The translations under genes and the position numbers were made by a program. The notes under the pieces were generated by a model. It was not told the DNA's origin. It saw only the letters and a program-made list of their open reading frames with translations, and made no database searches. Below are positions 27,756 to 36,450 of a stretch of 64,000 nucleotides of DNA, piece by piece; positions within the stretch are counted from its first letter, which is position 1, and each line of letters starts with the position of its first letter. The DNA is from Leptospira sp. WS4.C2 (GTDB taxonomy: Bacteria; Spirochaetota; Leptospiria; Leptospirales; Leptospiraceae), in contig NZ_CP162139.1 in the NCBI RefSeq assembly GCF_040833985.1, positions 3,134,501 to 3,198,500 of the forward strand, in the 5' to 3' direction.

Positions 27756-29237
27756 ATGGACGTTAAAAATGCACCGGACTTCAATCCGGAACGGGGACTG
27801 AAAATCCAAATCTCCGAGGATCGACTTACTGCGACGTTGGTAGCAAAACCAATATGGTTGTTAGGCGGTTCTATGAGCAATATTCTAATTTATGAAGCTC
27901 TAGACAATGCAACCATTCACAGGGATCGAATTTTGATGAAAGAGGTGGATAAAGCTGCCATCGAAATTGATAAGATATTAAAAGATCCCACAAAAGTAAG
28001 AGACGATTTTAATTTTATAGTGGCCCAAGGAAACCCCGCCAAACAAGGGGAAAGTGGTTGGATTAAATTTTATTTTCCAAGAGCACAACGTGTTGTCCTA
28101 AAAGACGACGGATCAGCAGATTATAGAAACATCAATAAATACGTTCACGTAAAAGAAGGTGAAAGACTCGCCACACTTTTCGAAGGAATTGCAGGAGAAC
28201 AAGGGATTGATGTTTTAGGAAATCCGATTTATCCCAATCCGATTGATAGACCTAGACTCACCTTGGGTAAAAACGTTCTTCCAAAGACAGTAGAAAATCC
28301 TGAAAAACCAGGACAACAACTCAAAGAATACTTTGCATCCCTCAGTGGAGTTGTATTTTCAACAGACACCTCTCTCACCGTATCTCCCGAATTAAATATT
28401 GAAAGTAACATTGGCCTTGGAACAGGAAATATCAACTTTGAAGGTACTATCCGAGTGAAAGGGACCATTGAAGAAGGTGCGATTGTCAATTGTCAGGGTT
28501 CCCTTTATTTAGATGGAAATGTGGAATCTTCCGATGTAATTGTGGGTGAAGATTTAGAAGTCAAAGGCGGAGTCAAAGCCAAAGGAAAAGGTGTCATTCG
28601 CATCAAGGGAGACCTTCGGGCAAAATTCATTGAAAATGGAAATCTCGAAATTGATGGCGATTGTATTGTTGAAAATTTTATTCTAGGAAGTAAAATTCTT
28701 TGTTTAGGAAACATTATCCTTACCGGTGAATCTTCCTCCATCATTGGATCTGATATTGTTTCTTACCAAGGAATCACTGTATCTTCTTTAGGTTCGACCG
28801 CACAAATGGACACAGTCGTAGAAGTAGGATTTCATTTTAGAAACGATAGACTCCTAACAGAAGGCAGTTCCCGACTTGCCGAATTTGAAAGAGATTTAGA
28901 AGCTCTTGTTCCAGAAATTCAGAAAATCAAAGAAGTGGTTCAAAGATCTCGTGGCAAATTAGATGATGCACGAAAAGAAAAGTTCAAAGAAATCTTTGAT
29001 GCTTACCAGAAAAAAAGCAAAACTGTTGAATTACTCAAATCAAAAATCGAAGAATTAAAGGGAGCTCGTTACAACCAAGACAATGTTAAAGTTGTTGTTC
29101 GTAACACAGCCCACCCAGGTGCAGTGATTAAATACAGAAGGCAAGTGGAAAAAATTACCAAAGCCCAAACTGCATTTGTGATGAACTTTTTCCCTAATCA
29201 AGAAAAAGCAATGTTAACTGCATTTAAAGGGAAATAA
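27756..29237 (+). CDS. FapA/DUF342-family protein
   Basis: A 493-residue protein of the FapA (DUF342) family. An N-terminal domain (about 1-190) is followed by a right-handed beta-helix formed of short strands with hydrophobic repeats (GTIRVKGTIEEGAIVNCQG, DVIVGEDLEVKGGVKAKGKG). The C-terminal ~110 residues form a coiled coil. Beta-helical relatives polymerise or act as scaffolds; their role in spirochaetes is not established. It follows the hydrolase by 44 bases and may be transcribed with it. No strong ribosome site is seen before the ATG. The gene ends 11 bases from the convergent msrA. Confidence 0.85.
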   Translation: MDVKNAPDFNPERGLKIQISEDRLTATLVAKPIWLLGGSMSNILIYEALDNATIHRDRILMKEVDKAAIEIDKILKDPTKVRDDFNFIVAQGNPAKQGESGWIKFYFPRAQRVVLKDDGSADYRNINKYVHVKEGERLATLFEGIAGEQGIDVLGNPIYPNPIDRPRLTLGKNVLPKTVENPEKPGQQLKEYFASLSGVVFSTDTSLTVSPELNIESNIGLGTGNINFEGTIRVKGTIEEGAIVNCQGSLYLDGNVESSDVIVGEDLEVKGGVKAKGKGVIRIKGDLRAKFIENGNLEIDGDCIVENFILGSKILCLGNIILTGESSSIIGSDIVSYQGITVSSLGSTAQMDTVVEVGFHFRNDRLLTEGSSRLAEFERDLEALVPEIQKIKEVVQRSRGKLDDARKEKFKEIFDAYQKKSKTVELLKSKIEELKGARYNQDNVKVVVRNTAHPGAVIKYRRQVEKITKAQTAFVMNFFPNQEKAMLTAFKGK

Positions 29238-29248
29238 CCTTACAACGA

Positions 29249-29758
29249 TTAAAGTTTTAATCCTAACTTTTTTAGTTTGGGAAAAATCACATAATGACAA
29301 TAGGGATTTTGTGGGTTGAGAGTGAAATAATTTTGGTGGTAATCTTCCGCCGGATAAAACTCTGGAGCCGGTGAAATTTCTGTTACGATCGGATCTTGAA
29401 AAAGATAGGCATGTTTTCTTTTGGATTCCACTGCTAATTCTTTTTGTTTTTCATTTAAAAAGAAGATAACAGAACGATATTGTGTTCCCACATCATTGCC
29501 CTGTTTATTGAGTGTGGTGGGATCATGAGATGCCCAAAAGATTTCTAAAATTTTTGAGTATGTGATGATTTCGGGATCATATTCAATTTCGATCACCTCT
29601 GCATGACCAGTAGTTCCTGTGCAGATTTCTTTATAAGTTGGATGGGGAGTGGATCCACCTGCATATCCAGACTTTACAGAGAGAATTCCGGGAATCCTAA
29701 GATACACAGCCTCTGTACACCAAAAACACCCACCACCTAAAATTGCTTTTTCCGTCAT
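29249..29758 (-). CDS. msrA: Peptide methionine-S-sulfoxide reductase A
   Basis: A 169-residue MsrA. The catalytic motif GGGCFWCTEAV and the following SGYAGGSTPHPTYKEIC and GHAEVIEIEYDP are all typical. It reduces the S-epimer of methionine sulfoxide in proteins, using thioredoxin, so it repairs oxidative damage. The second cysteine of the motif may be the resolving one. The ATG overlaps the mtnA stop (ATGA), so the two genes are coupled; both handle methionine. Confidence 0.96.
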   Translation of the reverse strand: MTEKAILGGGCFWCTEAVYLRIPGILSVKSGYAGGSTPHPTYKEICTGTTGHAEVIEIEYDPEIITYSKILEIFWASHDPTTLNKQGNDVGTQYRSVIFFLNEKQKELAVESKRKHAYLFQDPIVTEISPAPEFYPAEDYHQNYFTLNPQNPYCHYVIFPKLKKLGLKL

Positions 29759-30828
29759 ACATTCTTTAGACGAAGAGAAATCTCTTCAGGTACGAAACAT
29801 CCAAATTCTGTGATAAAGTTTCTGATTAAGTGAGCTTTTGTTACATCAAAAGACGGATTAAGTGCTCTTGCACCCACAGGTGAAGTTTTCCCTTCAGGAA
29901 ATAAATACTTTCCATCCGTTCCTTTTAAAAAATCGAACTGTGTGACTTCTGATTCTTTTCTCATTTCGATTGGAATCTCTTCCCCTGATTTTAAATTTAA
30001 ATCAAAACTATCTTTTGTGGCACAAACATAGAAAGGTACACCATGTTCTTTTGCGATTATCCCTAAATTGTAAGTCCCAATTTTGTTGGCAGTGTCTCCA
30101 TTGGCCGCAACTCGGTCACAACCAACAATGACAGCATCAATCTTACGATGGTTCATAAGCCATCCAGACATTCCGTCAGTAATGATATAACATTCGATTC
30201 CTTCTTCCATCATTTCAAAAGCAGTGAGCCTTGAACCTTGGAGAAAAGGTCTTGTTTCATCTGCATAAACCACAACCTTTTTTCCGGCATCACGCAAACT
30301 TCGAATCACACCCAAGGCCGTTCCATGACCGGCAGTGGCTAGTGCCCCCGTATTACAGTGAGTGATGATATGAAATTCCTTTTGGTCTTTGGGAAATAAT
30401 TGAACTCCATTTTCCCCCAAAGCTTTGTTTGCTGCCAAATCTTCTCTCATCATTTCTTGGCCGTAGGTTTCCCAAATCTTAGTGATTGTTTCCCAATCGC
30501 TGATTCCTTGGATTCGGTTTTTTGCTTCGCGAATGGCATAACTCAAATTGACCGCAGTGGGTCTTGACTCAAGTACAGAAGAAAGTAATGTTTCAATGTC
30601 TTTGGGATTGGCTACACCTGATAAAGATTTGGCGCCTAAAGTGAGCCCAAAGACCCCTGTGATGGCAATGGCCGGCGCTCCCCTAACAGCCATTTCGCGG
30701 ATTGCTACAATGGTTTCTTCTGCTGTAGATAGTTTCAAAAATTCCTTTTTCCCTGGCAGAATCCGTTGGTCGAGAAGTTCTAAATGTGTGGATTTCCACT
30801 GAATGGGCAAAAATTCCGGATGAGGCAT
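29755..30828 (-). CDS. mtnA: S-methyl-5-thioribose-1-phosphate isomerase
   Basis: A 357-residue eIF2B-like isomerase of the methionine salvage pathway, converting methylthioribose-1-phosphate to methylthioribulose-1-phosphate. Motifs are MAVRGAPAIAITG, the catalytic Cys in ITHCNTGALATAGHGTALG, ADETRPFLQGSRLTAFEM and the catalytic Asp in GCDRVAANGDTANKIGT. It is first in the mtnA-msrA unit and diverges from the phasin-like gene across 115 bases that contain TGC-N3-GCA repeats. Other mtn genes are not in the window. Confidence 0.96.
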   Translation of the reverse strand: MPHPEFLPIQWKSTHLELLDQRILPGKKEFLKLSTAEETIVAIREMAVRGAPAIAITGVFGLTLGAKSLSGVANPKDIETLLSSVLESRPTAVNLSYAIREAKNRIQGISDWETITKIWETYGQEMMREDLAANKALGENGVQLFPKDQKEFHIITHCNTGALATAGHGTALGVIRSLRDAGKKVVVYADETRPFLQGSRLTAFEMMEEGIECYIITDGMSGWLMNHRKIDAVIVGCDRVAANGDTANKIGTYNLGIIAKEHGVPFYVCATKDSFDLNLKSGEEIPIEMRKESEVTQFDFLKGTDGKYLFPEGKTSPVGARALNPSFDVTKAHLIRNFITEFGCFVPEEISLRLKNV

Positions 30829-30843
30829 CTATCCATTTTTTTT

Positions 30844-30920
30844 GTGCGATGCGGGAAAAAAATACAAAAACAGGTTGACTAATTCCTGTGCACCGCACAA
30901 AAAGAGATAGTGCATCGCAC
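30844..30920. promoter_or_regulatory. Paired GTGC-N3-GCAC operators in the mtnA/phasin intergenic region
   Basis: Two near-identical direct copies of GTGCAYCGCACAAAA lie at 30888 and 30910, exactly 22 bases apart (two helical turns). Each core is itself an inverted repeat, GTGC-N3-GCAC. An inverted, degenerate third copy (GCATCGCAC on the reverse strand) is at 30844-30852. A TTGACT resembling a -35 box is at 30875-30880, just before the first copy. Proteobacterial PhaR binds TGC-N-GCA palindromes before phasin genes, so these could be PhaR-like sites for the small gene that follows. The repeats are seen directly; the regulator is inferred. Confidence 0.6.
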
Positions 30921-30943
30921 AAAATAAGAACCGAAAAGGAAAA

Positions 30944-31216
30944 ATGAAAATGGAACAACAAGTAAAAGACGGATTAAACTTCATCCTAGGCGCAGTAAAC
31001 ACAGCAAAAGTAGAAGCGGAAAAAGCTTTTTCTGAAATCAACAGTGGTTTCCAAAACCTAGCAGCAAAAGGTGCTCAAGACCAAAGCGAAGTTTCTGTAA
31101 ACCTTAGAAAATACCTTCAAGAAGGAATTTCTCAAATAGAAACAATCGTCGGAAAAGCAAACACTGTTGTAGCTGATGCAAAAGCAAAAGTAGCAACTGT
31201 TACATCAAAAGCTTAA
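30944..31216 (+). CDS. Small helical phasin-like protein
   Basis: A 90-residue, entirely helical, amphipathic protein rich in Ala, Lys, Glu and Val with no cysteine. It begins MKMEQQVKDGLNFILGAVNT and includes FQNLAAKGAQDQSEV, which recalls the Lxx-xGxx turn of short phasins that coat polyhydroxyalkanoate granules. Codon choice and strong upstream signals (AAAGGA before the ATG, palindromic operators, a strong terminator after the stop) suggest a well-expressed monocistronic gene. Phasin identity is a moderate guess from composition, size and the PhaR-like operators. Confidence 0.7.
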   Translation: MKMEQQVKDGLNFILGAVNTAKVEAEKAFSEINSGFQNLAAKGAQDQSEVSVNLRKYLQEGISQIETIVGKANTVVADAKAKVATVTSKA

Positions 31217-31238
31217 TTAAATTTCATTCCAATCAAAG

Positions 31239-31272
31239 CCCGGATACGTATCTCTTATCCGGGATTTTTTTT
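31239..31272 (+). terminator. Rho-independent terminator of the phasin-like gene
   Basis: A perfect 8-bp stem (CCCGGATA / TATCCGGG) with a 9-base loop is followed by A and eight T residues. It lies 22 bases after the stop codon at 31216. It overlaps the 3' end of the convergent cysteine-cluster gene, whose stop is at 31255. This is the clearest terminator in the window. Confidence 0.9.
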
Positions 31273-31965
31273 AGTAATTCCTTCTCGCCAGTCCTTCCAA
31301 TACTCACCTAACTCTTTTGAAAAATAAACTTCCATGGCACTTAAATCAGGAAAACTATCATAATTGATTTCAAAGGAAGTAAAGTTTTTTTCTGCCGAAG
31401 TTGCGAGTCTCATTCGAAACAAATCTATCACCTCAAGCCGAAATTCCTGAAACAAACGATCCATACTAATGTTTAAATATTGGAAATATTTTTCAACTGC
31501 ATGTGTAAAGATATGGTCTGCAGATAAAAGTGAATACTCAACCGAGTCCTTTGCCATTTCTACAAAAAGCGATTCCCATAAGTCGGCCAAAGCACTTTCT
31601 TTGTTTTTACAATCATAGGCTTGGCAAATAGATGCTCCGTAAAAGGAAAAGTTTTGGCTTTTAGGATCTCCAGTAAAAATTGGATGAATCAGACAACCTA
31701 TCCGCTGTTTGGTTGGATCAACGTATCCCAAAAAGGGACAATTGTAGGTCATTTCATCTTTTTTTGGAATGTAGGCTTCTTTGGTTTCTCTTTCCTTACG
31801 AAAGATGGGAAAACTATGACGAACCTGAAAATTGACATTAGTTTGGAATTCGGAAGTTCGTTCCAACAATAGTGCTTTGAATTCTTTAGGTTGCAGTTTT
31901 AGATTAAATAAACCACAACAAGCACCGCATGATACGTTACCAACATCCGGATGGCATAAACTCAA
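31255..31965 (-). CDS. Cysteine-cluster (YkgJ-like) protein of the CHAT module
   Basis: A 236-residue protein with an N-terminal cysteine cluster (SLCHPDVGNVSCGACCGL) and further Cys at NCPFLGY, RIGCLIHP and ICQAYDCKN. This resembles the CxxCC zinc- or iron-binding YkgJ group. The start is TTG at 31965, overlapping the CHAT gene stop (31962) as TTGA, with AGGAG about ten bases upstream. Its coupling to the CHAT gene suggests a partner, perhaps a substrate or maturation factor. Function unknown. Confidence 0.78.
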   Translation of the reverse strand: MSLCHPDVGNVSCGACCGLFNLKLQPKEFKALLLERTSEFQTNVNFQVRHSFPIFRKERETKEAYIPKKDEMTYNCPFLGYVDPTKQRIGCLIHPIFTGDPKSQNFSFYGASICQAYDCKNKESALADLWESLFVEMAKDSVEYSLLSADHIFTHAVEKYFQYLNISMDRLFQEFRLEVIDLFRMRLATSAEKNFTSFEINYDSFPDLSAMEVYFSKELGEYWKDWREGITKKNPG

Positions 31966-33779
31966 TTCTGCTTGGCTCCTAAAACAAATGGTGTCAGGCC
32001 GTTAAACACAAGTTCCAAATCACCAGTCTCTTTTCTTTCTTTAAAGTAAGTTGGGAAAGGAATTACAATTTTACGGCTTTCATGAACTAAAACGAGATTT
32101 CCCTTATGTTTAGAAAGTTGTTCTTGTAATTTGTCTTTAGATCCAGGATAAGATGGATATAAATAAGCAGGTTTAACACCTTTAAAATAAAAATGTGGAT
32201 TGTGATTTTCTGATACCAAAAGAATACTCACTCTTTCTAGTTCTGAAAATTCTAATAACATATTTTCTAGAAAGAACTGCAAAATGATTTGGTAGGATTC
32301 AATTTCTTCTTCTTTGATCTCATCTCTTTCCCAAGATTCCATCCATCCAACGATTTTGAAAATTGTTTCCTTTTGTTCATGTAAAACAGGCAATGCCATT
32401 TCCAATATACTTGAAATCTTCAATTTTTGAAAATCCCAAATACACCCATACACAAGTTCCCACCACTTACGAAGGGACACCGCATCATCTGGGTTATTCG
32501 GAATCGATTTGTTCATGGCGTGAGCTGCATGGTCACTAAAAACCATCATCCCAACCACTTGGCTAATTGCTTCAAATAACTTCACTAGACCCAGTAGATT
32601 ATTTTTACCAATAGATTTTGATTTATTAAAATTAATTAACTTCGAATAGGCGATTGCAATTGGAGTGGGGTAGAATTCCAAAACAGAAGTGGGATTTAAG
32701 ATCTTTGCAGAATGAAAGTTTCTTCTTTCTTTCACGAATAAAGAAAAATCAGGATTTCCATACAATGCATAGTTAGCCCAAGTCAAATCATTGGCATGAT
32801 AGTTTCGTCTTGCAAATTCTTTGGATAAAAACAAAGACTCACCCACAGATTTATCAGAAAATAAAAAAGTATAAAACCGAACTGTAAAATCTATTGTTCT
32901 TTCGTTGTCTAAAATTTCCCAGTTGGTGCCAACAAAGGTTTTAATACCCGCAGTAAGAAATGCGCCTGCGTATTGGTTCATGATGTTTGTATTTAATTTT
33001 TTGCCTGTCCCTTTTGCCGACATACAAGAATTTGAAAATACTAAATCTGTATCAATTCCAGTTGATTTGATCTCGCGTGCTTTCAATACTTTTCCATCAG
33101 ACAACAACCAACCATTCTCTAAAGAATCATCCGAAAAATGTAGGTGTCCCGAATAATGGATTATATGTTTGTCTTTAATAAGAGAGAGTAACTTTAGTTT
33201 GGTGACTTGTTTTCCCCCAATAAACTCTAATTCCAAAAGATGGGTTGGCACCTTTTGGCTGAGAATAGAAAACAATACCTCTCCTTCTTTTTGTGCATGA
33301 GGTAAGTCTTCTGTCGGATCAGCAATGATGAGCATCTTGATCTTTCGATTCTCTTGGTGTGTGGGCCGGTGTAATCCACCACGAATGGTCTTACCAATTC
33401 TAAATTTATCGGAAAGGAAACTGGAACCATCATGCAGTAGTTCCCAAGGAACCAAAGCGAGGGCTGGATCAATATTAAAATGAATGCTATGTTTTGTTGT
33501 GTTTTTTAATTTTTCAATGATGGAGAGCGGAAAAAACTGTTGATAAAAAGTTTCACCTAACACTTTCAAATCTTGTAGGATATCTGCATTGAGAATTTGA
33601 TTCGGGTTGGAAAGAACCGACTGAGAAACGTGGACAAGTCTCTCCACTTCTCCTAAATATTCGAGTATTAAGTCATCGTCTAACGTAGATTGAATGTGTG
33701 ACTCTTCAACGGGAAGATTATCCTCCAAAACATTGAAGATATTTACGTTACCAACTCTGTCGATAATAAGGGAGAGCAT
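31962..33779 (-). CDS. CHAT-domain (caspase-like) protein
   Basis: A 605-residue protein. Residues about 100-350 form a CHAT domain: the catalytic His is in HIIHYSGHLHF (about residue 214) and the Cys in VFSNSCMSAKG (about 252), followed by GAFLTAGIKTFVGTNWEI and NYALYGNPDFSLFV, all typical. CHAT proteases belong to the caspase/separase clan and cut specific partners after activation. N-terminal residues 1-100 are not the usual TPRs. A C-terminal region of about 240 residues is helical and unrecognised. It lies between the anti-sigma-like gene (12 bases upstream) and the cysteine-cluster gene (4-base overlap). Target unknown. Confidence 0.85.
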   Translation of the reverse strand: MLSLIIDRVGNVNIFNVLEDNLPVEESHIQSTLDDDLILEYLGEVERLVHVSQSVLSNPNQILNADILQDLKVLGETFYQQFFPLSIIEKLKNTTKHSIHFNIDPALALVPWELLHDGSSFLSDKFRIGKTIRGGLHRPTHQENRKIKMLIIADPTEDLPHAQKEGEVLFSILSQKVPTHLLELEFIGGKQVTKLKLLSLIKDKHIIHYSGHLHFSDDSLENGWLLSDGKVLKAREIKSTGIDTDLVFSNSCMSAKGTGKKLNTNIMNQYAGAFLTAGIKTFVGTNWEILDNERTIDFTVRFYTFLFSDKSVGESLFLSKEFARRNYHANDLTWANYALYGNPDFSLFVKERRNFHSAKILNPTSVLEFYPTPIAIAYSKLINFNKSKSIGKNNLLGLVKLFEAISQVVGMMVFSDHAAHAMNKSIPNNPDDAVSLRKWWELVYGCIWDFQKLKISSILEMALPVLHEQKETIFKIVGWMESWERDEIKEEEIESYQIILQFFLENMLLEFSELERVSILLVSENHNPHFYFKGVKPAYLYPSYPGSKDKLQEQLSKHKGNLVLVHESRKIVIPFPTYFKERKETGDLELVFNGLTPFVLGAKQN

Positions 33780-33791
33780 GCTCCCAAGAAC

Positions 33792-34502
33792 CTAACCGAC
33801 AAGGATAGACAAGTCAAACGATTTTGATTGGCCTGGGCCTACAAACTCAATGGTGTAACTACCTGGGACTAACCCCGAAAAACTAGCGCTCCCTTCTAGA
33901 CTGATTTTGTTAGAAAGAATGAACCGCCCTTCTCTACGAAGGTTGACTTGTTGGAAGGAAGGTGTTCCCTCTGCTTTGACAGAAAGGTATACTTCTCCTT
34001 GGTTTTCTTTTACAATTTGGTAATAGAATTTTTGGTTTTCGCTAGTGGTTTCCTCAAAGATAACAGAATTGGCATCTCCGGAACGAACCTCTGCAGAAGC
34101 CGATCGCAAAGAAGGAGCAAACTCGAAGCTCTCTCGAATTTGTAAAGATTCCACGAGACTATCAATCACTCGGATCCCGGACTGGGTGAGCCTAACGATT
34201 AAGCTATCTTTCTTCTCAGGCAGAACTAAATTCTTACGAGTGTATTCTTTTAAAAATTCGGGAAGAGGAAGGAGGGCTTTGCCCATAGTCAACTCTGCTT
34301 TGGCTAGATCCCATGACTCAGCGAAGGGGTGGTTTACTACTGATTCTTGGCGAAGACTAGCGAAGAATGCTTCTTCGCAGAACCAAAAGGCATCCTGCAA
34401 ATCTGGATGATTTTGCAACTCATCCTCACTCGGGAACTCACCTCGGACAAAAAGTCCCCTGGCCAGTTCCAGTACCTCTACGTTAAAACCCTGATTTTCC
34501 AT
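33792..34502 (-). CDS. Putative anti-sigma/Ig-like protein of the CHAT module
   Basis: A 236-residue protein without signal peptide or obvious transmembrane helix. The N-terminal half is helical (DAFWFCEEAFFASLRQES and EFLKEYTRKNLVLP). The C-terminal ~90 residues are beta-rich and end with GSASFSGLVPGSYTIEFVG, the pattern of small carboxypeptidase-regulatory or PEGA-like beta sandwiches. It sits between a sigma factor gene (37 bases upstream) and the CHAT gene. Similar sigma, regulator and CHAT neighbourhoods exist in other phyla, from my recollection, so I suggest an anti-sigma or adaptor role. No zinc-finger motif of classical anti-sigma proteins is seen. Confidence 0.6.
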   Translation of the reverse strand: MENQGFNVEVLELARGLFVRGEFPSEDELQNHPDLQDAFWFCEEAFFASLRQESVVNHPFAESWDLAKAELTMGKALLPLPEFLKEYTRKNLVLPEKKDSLIVRLTQSGIRVIDSLVESLQIRESFEFAPSLRSASAEVRSGDANSVIFEETTSENQKFYYQIVKENQGEVYLSVKAEGTPSFQQVNLRREGRFILSNKISLEGSASFSGLVPGSYTIEFVGPGQSKSFDLSILVG

Positions 34503-34539
34503 GTGGACCCCCCACCCTGTAAGAGTATGACGAAGGAAA

Positions 34540-35457
34540 TTATTCCTCTCCGGCCATGGAATGCATTTTTTTTTGCATTTTTTCTAGAACCCGGAGCAAA
34601 GTGACACTGACACCACCCTCGGAAATCCCTAAGATTCTGGCAATTTCGCGATAAGGGGTGCGGACAAGAAAGTGTCCTTTTTGCTTTTTCTCGATTAATT
34701 TTTTCCTTTGTTCATACTTTTTGGCAAGAGCATGGTCCAAACGTTCTTTATAATATTGTGCTTCTACAGAATCACCCTGGGCTTTGGATTTCTTTTGTTC
34801 TTTCAAATCAAGAATATTCAAATATAAGGCAGTGATTTTATCTTCCATTTTTAAGTTTTCTTCTTCGCGGCCCGAAAGGTCTTCTCTGAGCCTCAAAACT
34901 TCGATACGGATTTCCTCTTCTGGACGGTTTGTTTTTTCAGCGACATAACGGATTTCTTCCGGTTCCAAATGGAGGTAATAAACAAAGGATAATTTGAATA
35001 CAACGCGGTTCTCAATTTTGATCGTAGAGAGGACTGAATGGAACTGATCCGAGACGTCTATGGCCAAAGCAAGAGCTTCTGATCGTTTGTCAGGTTCGTC
35101 TTCGATCGTGCTATATTCTTTTCCTTCCTTATTGACTTTGGAAATCGTTTGGGTTTTTACTTCTCGTTTGGTGCGTTGCCAATCGATCAGTAAATTTCTA
35201 AGAACGGAGAAAAACCAAGTTTTGAAACTGGATTTTCCCACAAAACTTTTGAAACGTTTCCCAGTTTTTAACCTTTCGAATGCATAGATATAATAATCAG
35301 AAGCATCATCCTCACTTAAGTGAAAGACACGGATGGGAAAATTGTAAATATCTTGTGAGTAGATATCAAAAAACGTCTGCAGAGACTTTTCATCTCCAGC
35401 ACCACAAGCTTTGACGATCTCTAAAATTTCTTCATTGGTATGAGAAGTTAGCTTCAT
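34540..35457 (-). CDS. Sigma-70/ECF-family RNA polymerase sigma factor with long linker
   Basis: A 305-residue sigma factor. Region 2 is clear (FDIYSQDIYNFPIRVF, then FKTWFFSVLRNLLIDWQRTKR). Region 4 at the C-terminus is a helix-turn-helix (YREIARILGISEGGVSVTLLRVLEKM). Normal ECF sigmas are about 170-200 residues; here a charged helical insertion of about 130 residues separates the two regions. The gene is the first of a four-gene unit with the anti-sigma-like, CHAT and cysteine-cluster genes. It is divergent from an M23 peptidase gene, 45 bases away. Control by proteolysis through the CHAT partner is plausible but inferred. Confidence 0.85.
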   Translation of the reverse strand: MKLTSHTNEEILEIVKACGAGDEKSLQTFFDIYSQDIYNFPIRVFHLSEDDASDYYIYAFERLKTGKRFKSFVGKSSFKTWFFSVLRNLLIDWQRTKREVKTQTISKVNKEGKEYSTIEDEPDKRSEALALAIDVSDQFHSVLSTIKIENRVVFKLSFVYYLHLEPEEIRYVAEKTNRPEEEIRIEVLRLREDLSGREEENLKMEDKITALYLNILDLKEQKKSKAQGDSVEAQYYKERLDHALAKKYEQRKKLIEKKQKGHFLVRTPYREIARILGISEGGVSVTLLRVLEKMQKKMHSMAGEE

Positions 35458-35502
35458 TATCTACTTTCCTAAAAAGGAACCCGCCTGGAGACTTCTCTAA
35501 AC

Positions 35503-36417
35503 ATGAGAAGTATTGTTGTAGTATTGAGTCTCTTGGCAAGTTTTATTTTAGCAGACGAACCGGTCTCCGATACAAAACCGGAGTTTGTTTGGCCCATCCA
35601 GGGTTTAGAATTATCTGGTCTGATCACAAGTACCTTTGGTGAGTCAAGAAAAGACCATTTTCACAATGGGCTCGACATTTCTTCCGTTTTACAGCCTGTC
35701 AAAAGTATGAGCCAGGGATTTATCCTATACTCCCGTTATGCGGAGGACGACCCATTTGAAGACGAACGTGGCTCAGGTAATATTGTCTGGATTGCACATA
35801 AAAACGGTTATGTGAGCGGCTATTACCATCTAGGTGGCACAAGAAATGAGACAGTTCGCGCCGGCAAACAGGTCTCTGCTGGTGATACCATTGGAATTTC
35901 GGGAAATACGGGCCACTCCACCGGTGGTCACTTACATTTTGTTTTGGGAAAGGATTATGGAAAAACCCTCCTGGATCCCCTTACCTACCTTCCCCAGGTG
36001 GAAGACACAATGCCTCCTCAAATTGCCAACCTCTTCATCCATGTGGGTGAAAATTATACAAATCTAAACGATGGTGATAATATCAATGTTTCGAAGGCTT
36101 TCCCCCTAACAGTCAATATCATTGACGGTGGTGTCAAAAATAGCCAACGTAGGGGTGTTAAGGAAGTGAAGTTCCTTTTTAATGGGGAGGCTTACAAACA
36201 AGCAACCTTCGGTTCCCTGCGATTTGACTCTGGGAAATGGAAAACAAAAGAAGGTCATAGTTTTGATGATTTGTTTTTCAAAGATCGGTATTTAGTAGGA
36301 GTCCTCAATTTAAAAGCGGGAGAAAATACCATTAAAGTAAAAACAAAAGACTTTAGCGGACAAGAATCGGAAAGGGGTTTTAGTATCAATATAACAAGAA
36401 TTAGCGGAGGGAACTAA
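35503..36417 (+). CDS. M23 (LytM-type) metallopeptidase
   Basis: A 304-residue exported protein: the N-terminal signal (MRSIVVVLSLLASFILADEP) is followed by a LytM domain with the zinc motifs FHNGLD (H-x-x-x-D) and GGHLHF (H-x-H). It probably cuts peptidoglycan cross-links or acts as an activator of other hydrolases if inactive; both zinc motifs are intact, so catalysis is expected. A C-terminal beta-rich region of about 120 residues may bind the wall. It is divergent from the sigma factor gene and may be a target of it, but I see no proof. Confidence 0.9.
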   Translation: MRSIVVVLSLLASFILADEPVSDTKPEFVWPIQGLELSGLITSTFGESRKDHFHNGLDISSVLQPVKSMSQGFILYSRYAEDDPFEDERGSGNIVWIAHKNGYVSGYYHLGGTRNETVRAGKQVSAGDTIGISGNTGHSTGGHLHFVLGKDYGKTLLDPLTYLPQVEDTMPPQIANLFIHVGENYTNLNDGDNINVSKAFPLTVNIIDGGVKNSQRRGVKEVKFLFNGEAYKQATFGSLRFDSGKWKTKEGHSFDDLFFKDRYLVGVLNLKAGENTIKVKTKDFSGQESERGFSINITRISGGN

Positions 36418-36424
36418 ACCCTCC
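36406..36424 (+). terminator. Probable terminator of the M23 peptidase gene
   Basis: GGAGGG and CCCTCC form a 6-bp stem with a 7-base loop that includes the stop codon (36415-36417). It is followed by CCTAATCTTTT, a weak U-tract. It lies between the convergent M23 and acyl-CoA synthetase genes. Confidence 0.45.
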
Positions 36425-36450
36425 CCTAATCTTTTAAATTCAGAATATCG

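Noticed and set aside
29247..29262. GATTAA/TTAATC hairpin after the FapA gene
   Set aside because: AT-only stem of six pairs with a 4-base loop; expected by chance in AT-rich DNA, although T residues follow.
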